Positions 24,422 through 30,749 of a stretch of DNA of 35,277 nt are shown piece by piece (position 1 is the first letter of the stretch; each line of letters starts with the position of its first letter). The notes beneath the pieces are model-generated. The model was not told where the DNA came from. It searched no databases and saw only the letters and a list, made by a program, of their open reading frames with translations. The position numbers and the translations under genes are program-made. The stretch comes from an uncultured Lachnospiraceae bacterium (GTDB taxonomy: Bacteria; Bacillota; Clostridia; Lachnospirales; Lachnospiraceae). Location of the stretch: positions 1-35,277 of the forward strand of contig CANQRW010000035.1 of NCBI GenBank assembly GCA_947626365.1, read 5' to 3'.

Positions 24422-25293
24422 AGATCTGTTTAGATGCCGGCCATTACGGCAAATATAATCAGAGTCCATGCAACAAAGCGTATTACGAATCAGACATGGT
24501 ATGGAAGCTGCACCTGCTGTTAAAGGAGCACCTGGAGGAATATGGGATTGAGGTAGTCACCACGCGGACAAGTCAGGAAAAAGATATGGTTTTATATAAT
24601 CGTGGGGCGACTTCTGCCGGCTGCGAATTGTTTATCAGCCTGCACAGTAACGCGGTAGGAAGTGGCCGAAATGAATCCGTGGATTACCCTGCGGCATACT
24701 GCGCCATCAATCACAGCGCGGATACAATAGGGGAGAAATTGGCGAAGTGTGTTGAGATGGTCATGCAGACAAAGCAGGAAGGACGCATTGAGCATGTGAA
24801 AGGTAAGAATGGTGATTATTACGGAGTGATCCGCGGTGCCACAGCCGTAGGAACGCCGGGACTGATCCTGGAGCATTCTTTCCACACAAATTCACAGGCA
24901 ACAACTTGGCTGCTGGACGATGGAAATCTGGACCGACTGGCAAATGCAGAAGCAGGCGTGATTGCAGCACATTACGGGATCAAGAAACCGGATCCAGTGA
25001 TTGTACCCGGCTGGCATGAGGATGAAAAGGGCTGGTGGTATCAGTACGAGGACGGCAGCTATCCTTCCAGCGGATGGGCCTGGCTGCATGAAGTAACAGG
25101 GAATACCTGGGGCTGGTACTTGCTTGATTCCGAGGGTTATATGCTGACCGGACATCAGACAGCGCCGGACGGCCGGCAGTATTATCTGTGTGAGGAGCCT
25201 GGAATTGACGAAGGCAAATGTATGGTCACCGATGACCAGGGCGCCCTTCACGTTGCAGAGTGGGATAACAAGAGCGAGCGGTATATCATTTAA
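24418..25293 (+). CDS. Phage endolysin, N-acetylmuramoyl-L-alanine amidase (Amidase_3)
   Basis: Residues 1-190 are a zinc amidase that cuts the bond between muramic acid and the peptide stem: H9 in DAGHYG, E24, H76 in ISLHSN and catalytic E152 in LILEHSF. The C-terminal part (about 195-291) has wall-binding repeats of the choline-binding-like type (GWWYQYEDGSYPSSGWAWL, WGWYLLDSEGYMLTG). There is no signal peptide, as expected for a holin-dependent lysin. It is the last gene of the late operon and is followed by a strong terminator. Confidence 0.92.
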   Translation: MKICLDAGHYGKYNQSPCNKAYYESDMVWKLHLLLKEHLEEYGIEVVTTRTSQEKDMVLYNRGATSAGCELFISLHSNAVGSGRNESVDYPAAYCAINHSADTIGEKLAKCVEMVMQTKQEGRIEHVKGKNGDYYGVIRGATAVGTPGLILEHSFHTNSQATTWLLDDGNLDRLANAEAGVIAAHYGIKKPDPVIVPGWHEDEKGWWYQYEDGSYPSSGWAWLHEVTGNTWGWYLLDSEGYMLTGHQTAPDGRQYYLCEEPGIDEGKCMVTDDQGALHVAEWDNKSERYII

Positions 25294-25356
25294 TGGTCAT
25301 TTAATCTATAAAATATGCTTGACAATCCCTGATTGTTAGGTTATATTTATAACAAC

Positions 25357-25407
25357 AGAAGCGGCTTCCAAGGTTCAATTTGGGAGCCGCTTCTACTGTC
25401 TGTTTTT
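25357..25407 (+). terminator. Terminator of the prophage late operon
   Basis: AGAAGCGGCTTCC (25357-25369) pairs with GGGAGCCGCTTCT (25382-25394), 13 base pairs with one G-T. ACTGTCTGTTTTT follows. It lies within about 10 bases of the prophage right end. Confidence 0.75.
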
Positions 25408-25412
25408 GAAGT
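25395..25412. other. Probable prophage right attachment site (attR) within cotJC
   Basis: Phage sequence (amidase and terminator) ends here, and homology to CotJC begins at KYGGPDGE, about 28 codons into that family. The core of the attachment site should be a short sequence here that is repeated at the left end of the prophage, outside the window. The exact core cannot be read from one end only. Confidence 0.6.
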
Positions 25413-25969
25413 ACGGCGGGCCGGATGGGGAGATTGCCGCTTCCATGCGTTATCTGTCCCAGCGGTATGCCATGCCCTACGATATCGGCAAGGCGGTTCT
25501 GACCGATGTAGGTACAGAGGAACTGGCGCATATGGAGATCATTGCGGCCATCATCCATCAGCTGACTAAGGGCCTGACGGCGGAACAGATTGCCGCTTCC
25601 GGTCTGGGTCCCTATTATATCGATCACACTGCGGGGATCTGGCCGCAGGCGGCAGGCGGCGTGCCTTTCAATGCCTGCGAATTCCAGTCTAAGGGCGATC
25701 CGATCACGGATCTCTATGAAGATTTGGCGGCGGAACAAAAGGCCCGAACCACTTACGATAATATCCTTCGTGTGGTTACGGACCCTGAGGTTTGCGATCC
25801 CATTAAGTTTCTCCGGGAGAGAGAAATTGTTCATTTCCAGAGATTCGGTGAAGCCCTTCGGAATGTGCAGGAGAATCTGGACAGCCGCAACTTCTATGCC
25901 TTGAATCCGGCCTTTGATAATCCTGCCAAATCCGGCGGCAGCATATGTTCCGACTGCAGCGGCGCATAG
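25406..25969 (+). pseudogene. cotJC: Spore coat protein CotJC (manganese-catalase-like), 5' end removed by the prophage
   Basis: The frame reads KYGGPDGEIAASMRYLSQRY, ... TDVGTEELAHMEIIAAIIHQL, ... EDLAAEQKARTTYDNIL, ... FLREREIVHFQRFGEAL, the ferritin-like helices and metal-ligand Glu/His residues of CotJC/manganese catalase. Known CotJC proteins have about 28 more residues before YGGxDGE. Here that part is replaced by the phage end, and only TTG codons without a ribosome site are available before it. CotJC is made in the mother cell and lies in the spore coat with CotJA and CotJB. It should be restored if the prophage excises. The C-terminus has a short extra GGSICSDCSGA. Confidence 0.85.
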
Positions 25970-26036
25970 GCGGGGAGTATTTTGGTTTTAGCGGCGGCGC
26001 GTAGGCAGGAAATGTTTTGGCCTTTAGCGGCGGCGC
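25956..26036 (+). repeat. Tandem repeat (35-36 bp unit) at the end of cotJC
   Basis: Two units (25956-25990, 25991-26026) and a partial third start with GCRGCGGCGC and contain ATTTTGG / GTTTTGG. The first unit includes the cotJC stop codon. No terminator is seen between cotJC and the convergent transporter gene. Confidence 0.6.
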
Positions 26037-26051
26037 ATGGACAGAGGAGAA

Positions 26052-27200
26052 TTATGCCCGCTCGATTTTTCCCAGGATGACAGGGGCCAGGACGGCGGTT
26101 CCGATCATCAGGACGGCGATGAAGCCGTAGGCTGTGCCATAGCTGTACCGCCCGGCCAGCGCTCCCGTGAGGAGAGGGCCGGCGGTCATGCCGATGCCGT
26201 AGAGAGCCTGGAACAGGCCCATGGCGGTGGACTGGTTTTCCTGGGGAATCTTTCGTATGATCTGGGCGGTCAGCACGGAATTGACCATCAGGTTGCTGAC
26301 GCCGCCCAGAATCTGGGCGGCATACAGAGGAAGCATATTGCGGGCTGTTCCTACCAGAAGGCAGCAGGCGGCCATGGAAGCAAAACCGATGGCCACAGAC
26401 TGGACGGTGGACAGCCTTTTCAGAACTTTTCCGCCGATGAATCCGGCCAGGACAACCTGAACTACCGTGAACAGAGCGGTATTGATTCCGATTTCCAGGG
26501 CGGAGGCCCCGATGCTTTTGGCTACGGCAGATGTGAAAGAGTATACGGTTCCCTGCAGGAAGATCTGCATCATAACAGCAAAAAAGGATGCCGACAGTAC
26601 GGCAGGGTGAACAAATACGGCTGCCAGGTGGGAAACCTGAAGAGGTTCCCTTTTGATGGGGACAGGCTTTAAGAAGACAGCGCAGGCCACGGCGATAACA
26701 CCGGTCAGGAAACTGCAGACCAGCGGAATCTTGTAGCCCCACAGGGAAGCGGTGATCGTGCCCAGGATAAATGCCAGGAATCTGCCGGTATTGTTGTAGG
26801 CGTTGACGTTGGTAACGGCGGTGACGCTTTCATCAGCTTCGTAGTAGGCCGCATAGAGGATCGTAAAAGCCAGCCAGGAAGAGGCGGCGATTCCTGCCAG
26901 CATCCGGCACAGCAGTATGGAAGCAAAGCTGGTGGAAAAGATCAGCCCAAAGGAAGAGACAGTGGTGAATACGGTTCCCACCAGAATAGTTTTCTTGTAG
27001 CATCCGGTTACATCTGTGATAATTCCCATGGGAATCCGGACGAAAGTCTGAGTAAATCCGTAGATTCCCGTCATGATGCCGATCAGTTCGGCGGTAAATC
27101 CCAGAGTCTGAAGATACGGTGTAAAATAGGGCGAATGGCAGTATTCTGATGCCCAGAAAAATATAATCGTAACTGACAATAACAGCCGTGAGCGTTTCAT
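26052..27200 (-). CDS. Major facilitator superfamily transporter
   Basis: The 382-residue membrane protein has about twelve hydrophobic segments in two halves, the MFS loop signature between segments 2 and 3 (GFTQTFVRIPMGIITDVTG, about 48-66), and the related loop in the second half (FIGGKVLKRLS). The first half includes FFWASEYCHSPYFTPYL. The substrate cannot be told. GGAGG lies before the ATG, and a good sigma-A promoter lies further upstream. It converges with cotJC and is host, not phage. Confidence 0.85.
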   Translation of the reverse strand: MKRSRLLLSVTIIFFWASEYCHSPYFTPYLQTLGFTAELIGIMTGIYGFTQTFVRIPMGIITDVTGCYKKTILVGTVFTTVSSFGLIFSTSFASILLCRMLAGIAASSWLAFTILYAAYYEADESVTAVTNVNAYNNTGRFLAFILGTITASLWGYKIPLVCSFLTGVIAVACAVFLKPVPIKREPLQVSHLAAVFVHPAVLSASFFAVMMQIFLQGTVYSFTSAVAKSIGASALEIGINTALFTVVQVVLAGFIGGKVLKRLSTVQSVAIGFASMAACCLLVGTARNMLPLYAAQILGGVSNLMVNSVLTAQIIRKIPQENQSTAMGLFQALYGIGMTAGPLLTGALAGRYSYGTAYGFIAVLMIGTAVLAPVILGKIERA

Positions 27201-27267
27201 ATGCTGAATCCTCCGTTTTGGCAGACAGCCTGCCGAATAATAAACGCATGGATGTGCGCATACCTAT

Positions 27268-27296
27268 TACATAGTCGATTCGACGGAAATTGTCAA
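27268..27296 (-). promoter_or_regulatory. Sigma-A promoter of the MFS gene
   Basis: On the minus strand TTGACA (27291-27296) is followed after 17 bases by TATGTA (27268-27273). The MFS start codon lies 68 bases downstream. Confidence 0.65.
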
Positions 27297-27333
27297 TATA
27301 TTTTGTGCCGCTGTTGAGGAAATCGGAGTAATC

Positions 27334-27361
27334 ACACAATGTCCAACACTTACATAAGATA
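27334..27361 (+). promoter_or_regulatory. Sigma-K-like promoter of the Cys-rich gene
   Basis: CATAAGATA (27353-27361) fits the sigma-K -10 pattern CATAnnnTA. An ACAC (27334-27337) stands about 16 bases upstream, where the short AC-type -35 is expected. Sigma-K acts in the mother cell late in sporulation. Confidence 0.45.
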
Positions 27362-27395
27362 TAGTACAAACCTGAAAAATCAAGGAGATTTCAAT

Positions 27396-27812
27396 ATGAG
27401 CTGCTTTTTTGGATGTAATTGCTGTGGTTGCCATCACAGCTGTGGATGTAATAATGGAAATAACAGCGGAGTAGGCGGAGATTCCACTAATAATAACAAT
27501 GGCTGCGGCTGCCGCCCCTGCTGCAAGCCGTGCCGTCCCTGCTGCCGTCCCTGCAGACCCTGCTGCGGCGGAAATAACAGCGGAGTAGGCGGAGATTCCA
27601 CCAACAATAATAATTGCGTGTGCAGATGCTACTGCACCTGCGGGAACAATTCCTCCAATACGGGAACTGCCGGGGCAAACACCAATTCCTGCACCAATTC
27701 CTGCGGCTGCACAAACAATGATGCGGTCAATACCATCTCCAACGGCGGATATTACACCTATATTCAGCCGACAACTACCAGCACCGGTTCTTCCTGCGGC
27801 TGCCAGAACTGA
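27396..27812 (+). CDS. Cysteine-rich, repeat-containing protein, probable spore surface protein
   Basis: The 138-residue protein has about 35 cysteines. It starts MSCFFGCNCCGCHHSCGC, contains two copies of a GNNSGVGGDSTNNNN spacer (about 22-36 and 59-73), a basic CxPCC-type block between them (CRPCCKPCRPCCRPCRPCC), and ends GSSCGCQN. There is no signal peptide. Such Cys/Asn-rich proteins are typical of spore coats and exosporium crusts, where they are cross-linked. The sigma-K-like promoter and the nearby cotJC support this. AAGGAG before the ATG at 27396 fixes the start. No family can be named. Confidence 0.7.
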   Translation: MSCFFGCNCCGCHHSCGCNNGNNSGVGGDSTNNNNGCGCRPCCKPCRPCCRPCRPCCGGNNSGVGGDSTNNNNCVCRCYCTCGNNSSNTGTAGANTNSCTNSCGCTNNDAVNTISNGGYYTYIQPTTTSTGSSCGCQN

Positions 27813-27900
27813 GGCGGAGCTGCCGGCTTATATGGCTGCCGGAACTGAGACGGAACTGCCGGCCTATGCGGCTGCCAGAACTGAGACGGCTCTGCCGGCG
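27798..27900 (+). repeat. Tandem repeat (36-bp unit) at the end of the Cys-rich gene
   Basis: Units begin GGCTGCCAGAACTGAG at 27798, 27834 and 27870. The first contains the last codons and stop of the Cys-rich gene, so the repeat arose by duplicating the gene's 3' end. Confidence 0.65.
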
Positions 27901-27972
27901 TCTGCCGAGATGGCAGTTATCCGGATGAATGAGGCAGAACTGTCTGCCGCGGACTGCACGAGATAAATTTGC

Positions 27973-28016
27973 TGCCCTGCGGAGCTGATATATTCGGCCC
28001 CGCGGGGCATTTTTTA
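27973..28016 (+). terminator. Terminator after the Cys-rich gene
   Basis: TGCCCTGCGG (27973-27982) pairs with CCGCGGGGCA (28000-28009) with one G-T pair. A run of T follows. An inner palindrome GCCCCGCGGGGC is an alternative stem. Confidence 0.7.
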
Positions 28017-28099
28017 TGACGAACCGCCCGAACTTCCTGCGAATGATGAAAACGAATAATAAAAAACAAAAAACTAGACAAAAAAATTGCAGAAAACTA

Positions 28100-28176
28100 T
28101 TGCAAATCGGAACAGAACGTGGTATTGTATAGCTATAAGAAATTTGTATACAAATTTCGAGTTTGTATACAAACTC
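28100..28176 (+). promoter_or_regulatory. Promoter with two palindromic operators for gluconate 5-dehydrogenase
   Basis: TTGCAA (28100-28105) and TATTGT (28123-28128) are 17 bases apart. Behind them lie two perfect palindromes with the same TTTGTATACAAA core, 28139-28158 and 28159-28176, with centres 19 bases apart. This core is typical of GntR/FadR-family repressors of sugar acid genes. Their place over the start of transcription suggests repression relieved by a sugar acid. Confidence 0.65.
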
Positions 28177-28227
28177 CGGAAAAGCTGACAAGCCTCCGGA
28201 AATAAAATAAGAAAAGGAGAAGGAAAT

Positions 28228-29031
28228 ATGGACAGCAAGACAAATTTTTCCCTGAACGGCAAAGTAGCGCTGATTACCGGCGCATCTTACGGCATCGGCT
28301 TCGCGATTGCGAAGGCTATGGCAGGCGCAGGCGCGACCATCGTGTTTAACGACATCAAGCAGGAACTGGTGGACAAAGGCATGGCTGCTTACAAGGAAGC
28401 GGGCATTGAGGCTCACGGCTATGTGTGCGACGTGACCAATGAAGACGCCGTCAACGAGTTTGTAGCGAAGGTCGAGAAGGAAGTGGGCGTGATTGACGTT
28501 CTGGTGAACAACGCAGGCATTATCAAGAGAATCCCCATGATCGAAATGTCCGCTAAGGATTTCCGCCAGGTGATCGATATCGACCTGAACGGACCGTTTA
28601 TCGTATCCAAGGCTGTGATTCCCAGCATGATTAAGAAGGGCCATGGCAAGATTATCAACATCTGCTCCATGATGAGCGAGTTTGGCCGTGAGACCGTCTC
28701 CGCGTACGCGGCGGCTAAGGGCGGACTGAAGATGCTGACCAGGAACATTGCCTCTGAGTACGGCGAGTACAACATTCAGTGTAACGGCATTGGACCCGGA
28801 TACATTGCCACACCGCAGACCGCTCCTCTTCGTGAGAGACAGGCGGACGGTTCCAGACATCCCTTCGATCAGTTCATCGTTTCCAAGACTCCCGCAGGAC
28901 GCTGGGGTGAGGCGGAAGACCTGGGCGGCCCGGCCGTCTTCCTGGCTTCCGATGCCTCTGATTTCGTCAACGGCCAGATTCTGTACGTAGACGGCGGCAT
29001 CCAGGCTTACATTGGCAAGCAGCCCTCCTAA
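28228..29031 (+). CDS. Gluconate 5-dehydrogenase (short-chain dehydrogenase)
   Basis: The 267-residue enzyme interconverts gluconate and 5-ketogluconate with NAD(P). It shows the SDR nucleotide motif GASYGIG (18-24), NNAG (94-97) and the catalytic S147, Y160 and K164. The boxes IQCNGIGPGYIATPQTAPLRE and RHPFDQFIVSKTPAGRWGEAEDL closely match the streptococcal Ga5DH. AAGGAGAAGG precedes the ATG. It seems to be a single-gene unit with its own promoter, operators and terminator. KduD (2-keto-3-deoxygluconate 5-dehydrogenase) is the nearest alternative. Confidence 0.88.
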   Translation: MDSKTNFSLNGKVALITGASYGIGFAIAKAMAGAGATIVFNDIKQELVDKGMAAYKEAGIEAHGYVCDVTNEDAVNEFVAKVEKEVGVIDVLVNNAGIIKRIPMIEMSAKDFRQVIDIDLNGPFIVSKAVIPSMIKKGHGKIINICSMMSEFGRETVSAYAAAKGGLKMLTRNIASEYGEYNIQCNGIGPGYIATPQTAPLRERQADGSRHPFDQFIVSKTPAGRWGEAEDLGGPAVFLASDASDFVNGQILYVDGGIQAYIGKQPS

Positions 29032-29086
29032 GGATCCCGTTTAAGGCGGAGTCTGGCAGGACAAAAGCACGGATAATGGACAAGGA

Positions 29087-29121
29087 ATACAAAAAACGCG
29101 TCACTGGTGCGTTTTTTGTAT
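29087..29121. terminator. Bidirectional terminator after gluconate 5-dehydrogenase, part of a dispersed repeat
   Basis: ATACAAAAAACGC (29087-29099) and GCGTTTTTTGTAT (29109-29121) form a perfect 13-bp stem with a 9-base loop and T/A runs on both sides. A near copy lies inverted at 32628-32674. A second, imperfect hairpin (AAGCGGC at 29140-29146 with GCCGCTT at 29172-29178, then TTTG) follows. Confidence 0.8.
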
Positions 29122-29327
29122 ACTGACGTAATACAAATGAAGCGGCAGCATTGACCAGCAATGGTGATGCCGCCGCTTTTGTGATATCCGGTTCTGGTCA
29201 GGTATTAGGGAATCATATTTGGTCAAAGGAGACATAATTTTCTGAAAAAATAGAAAAACTATGAAAATAAACTATCTATAAAAAAAGACTTTTCAAATCC
29301 GGTTTCTTTTGCTATAATAATTGAGCA

Positions 29328-29401
29328 CGGAGTATGGCGTAGTTTGGTAGCGCGCTCGGCTGGGGGCCGAGAGGTCGCAGGTTCAAATCCTGTTACTCCG
29401 A
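29328..29401 (+). tRNA. tRNA-Pro (anticodon GGG)
   Basis: The acceptor arms CGGAGTA (29328-29334) and TACTCCG (29394-29400) pair fully. The anticodon arm is CTCGG-CTGGGGG-CCGAG, giving anticodon GGG for CCC/CCU proline codons, and the T arm contains GGTTCAAATCC. The CCA end is not encoded. TATAAT at 29313-29318 is a good -10 box. Confidence 0.92.
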
Positions 29402-29461
29402 TTTAAAGTCCGCTATACTAGGGTAGGCAGTTCTGGTACGGCGGATTTTGTTGTGCAGGTA

Positions 29462-29586
29462 ATTTGTGCTGCGGCTAGTGCAGAAGATTTGTGCTGCGGC
29501 TGGCACAGAAGATTTGTGCTGCGGCTGGCACAGAAGATTTGTGTTGCAGCCGGTGCAGAAGATTTGCGCTGCAGCCGGCACAATAA
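29462..29586 (+). repeat. Tandem repeat, five units of 25 bp, between tRNA-Pro and the HAD gene
   Basis: Units begin ATTTGTGCTGCGGCT at 29462, 29487, 29512, 29537 and 29562, the last two more diverged. There are no unique spacers, so it is not a CRISPR array. Part of each unit (CTGCGGC...GCACAG) can pair weakly with itself. Confidence 0.75.
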
Positions 29587-29622
29587 TTTGAAGCGGCAGG
29601 CGCGGCCTGCCGGGGAGAGAAT

Positions 29623-30438
29623 ATGAAACCTATTGTATGTTTTGATCTGGATGAGACCCTTCTTCATCATACATCCACTGCTTCCTATATACCCCAAAGC
29701 GCCGCGGAGGCGCTGGAGCGTATGCGCGGGACCTGTTATCTGGTGCTGGCTACGGGGCGGGATATGGATACCCATTACAGCCGTCAGTATAAAGATATGG
29801 TAAAACCGGACGCCATCATCCACAGCAACGGGATGAAGATTACTGTGGGGGATGAAATGCTTTTGGACGCCTATATGGAGCAGGAACTGGTAAGGCGGGT
29901 TCTGACCTTTGCGGAGGAGCACGGTCTGGCGGTGGGCGTCACCATCAGGGACGACGATTATTATACAAACTGGCAGCAGGTCTATGATCTGGAGGTGGAA
30001 CGCTGGGGCCAGTGCGGAAGGCATTTTGTCGATCCCTGGAAGCTTCTGGATATCCGGGTGAGAGCCCTTGCTTACGTGGGAAAACCGGAAGGCGTCCATC
30101 TGATGGAGCAGGCGTTTCCGGAGCTGCGCATGCCCATGTTCGGCGGCTTTTCCGGAGCGGATATTGTAGACCGGAAGAATTCCAAGGCCAACGGCTTGAG
30201 ACGTCTGTGTGAATATTTCGGGACCGATATTGCCCATACCTATGCGTTCGGCGACAGTATGAACGATTATGAGATCGTGCAGGAAGCAGGCGTCGGGATT
30301 GCCATGGGCAATGCCGTGGCGGAACTGAAAGCAGTGGCTGATTACGTGACGGCGGATATCTGTGACGATGGAGTGTATAAGGCGTGCAGGCATTTCGGGC
30401 TGATTCTGCCGGAAAAAGACGGACAATCCGATGAATGA
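29623..30438 (+). CDS. HAD-superfamily phosphatase, Cof-type (subfamily IIB)
   Basis: The 271-residue protein has the HAD motifs: DLDET with nucleophile D8 and D10, a Ser/Thr motif in LVLATGR, the lysine in NSKANGLRRL and GDSMND (210-215). The large cap domain between motifs II and III is of type C2B. Enzymes of this kind dephosphorylate sugar phosphates, flavin or phospholipid intermediates; the substrate cannot be told. GGGGAGAG is the ribosome site. Confidence 0.85.
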   Translation: MKPIVCFDLDETLLHHTSTASYIPQSAAEALERMRGTCYLVLATGRDMDTHYSRQYKDMVKPDAIIHSNGMKITVGDEMLLDAYMEQELVRRVLTFAEEHGLAVGVTIRDDDYYTNWQQVYDLEVERWGQCGRHFVDPWKLLDIRVRALAYVGKPEGVHLMEQAFPELRMPMFGGFSGADIVDRKNSKANGLRRLCEYFGTDIAHTYAFGDSMNDYEIVQEAGVGIAMGNAVAELKAVADYVTADICDDGVYKACRHFGLILPEKDGQSDE

Positions 30439-30468
30439 AAGCTGACAGGCGCGGCGCCGGAGACTGCG

Positions 30469-30629
30469 GATACGGCGTTGAGACCCGCCGGACGCGGCGC
30501 CGGAACCCGGCAGATGCGATATCGAGACCCGCCGGACGCGGCGCCGGAATCTGGCAGATGCGACATCGAAACCCGATGGACGCAGCGCTGGAATCTGGCA
30601 GATGCGACATCGAAACCCGATGGACGAAT
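30469..30629 (+). repeat. Tandem repeat, 44-bp unit, 3.7 copies, between HAD and aminopeptidase genes
   Basis: Units start at 30469, 30513, 30557 and 30601 (partial). The consensus contains ATCGARACCC, GGACGC and GGAATCTGGCAGAT. The interval 30439-30749 has no gene; apart from these repeats only an A/T-rich stretch with an AAGGGG ribosome site before 30750 is seen. Confidence 0.8.
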
Positions 30630-30749
30630 CCAATGATGTTGGGGGTCAAAAGGTATTTTGCCTCCTGTGATGCACGGATTGCTCCGCGCTTTGCGCTCCC
30701 GCAATCCTGGCATCATCCATATAAAATTGCAGCAAAAGGGGATTTTGAT

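Noticed and set aside
27396-27812. Cys-rich host protein as a second substrate of the phage radical SAM enzyme
   Set aside because: Its cysteines are not in a CX3 rhythm, it is outside the prophage, and its promoter points to sporulation.
27775-28860. Long leftward open frames opposite the Cys-rich and dehydrogenase genes, and similar ones at 3242-4177, 25894-26742 and 29413-30633
   Set aside because: They are antisense to well-recognised genes, cross terminators or repeats, and show no family features.
29462-29586. Regular 25-bp repeats as a CRISPR array
   Set aside because: The units are contiguous without unique spacers, and no cas genes are near.
30435-30749. N-terminal extension of the aminopeptidase through the 44-bp repeats
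   Set aside because: The Arg-rich repeat translation is not protein-like, and the family start MNERLKQLRNLM has its own ribosome site.
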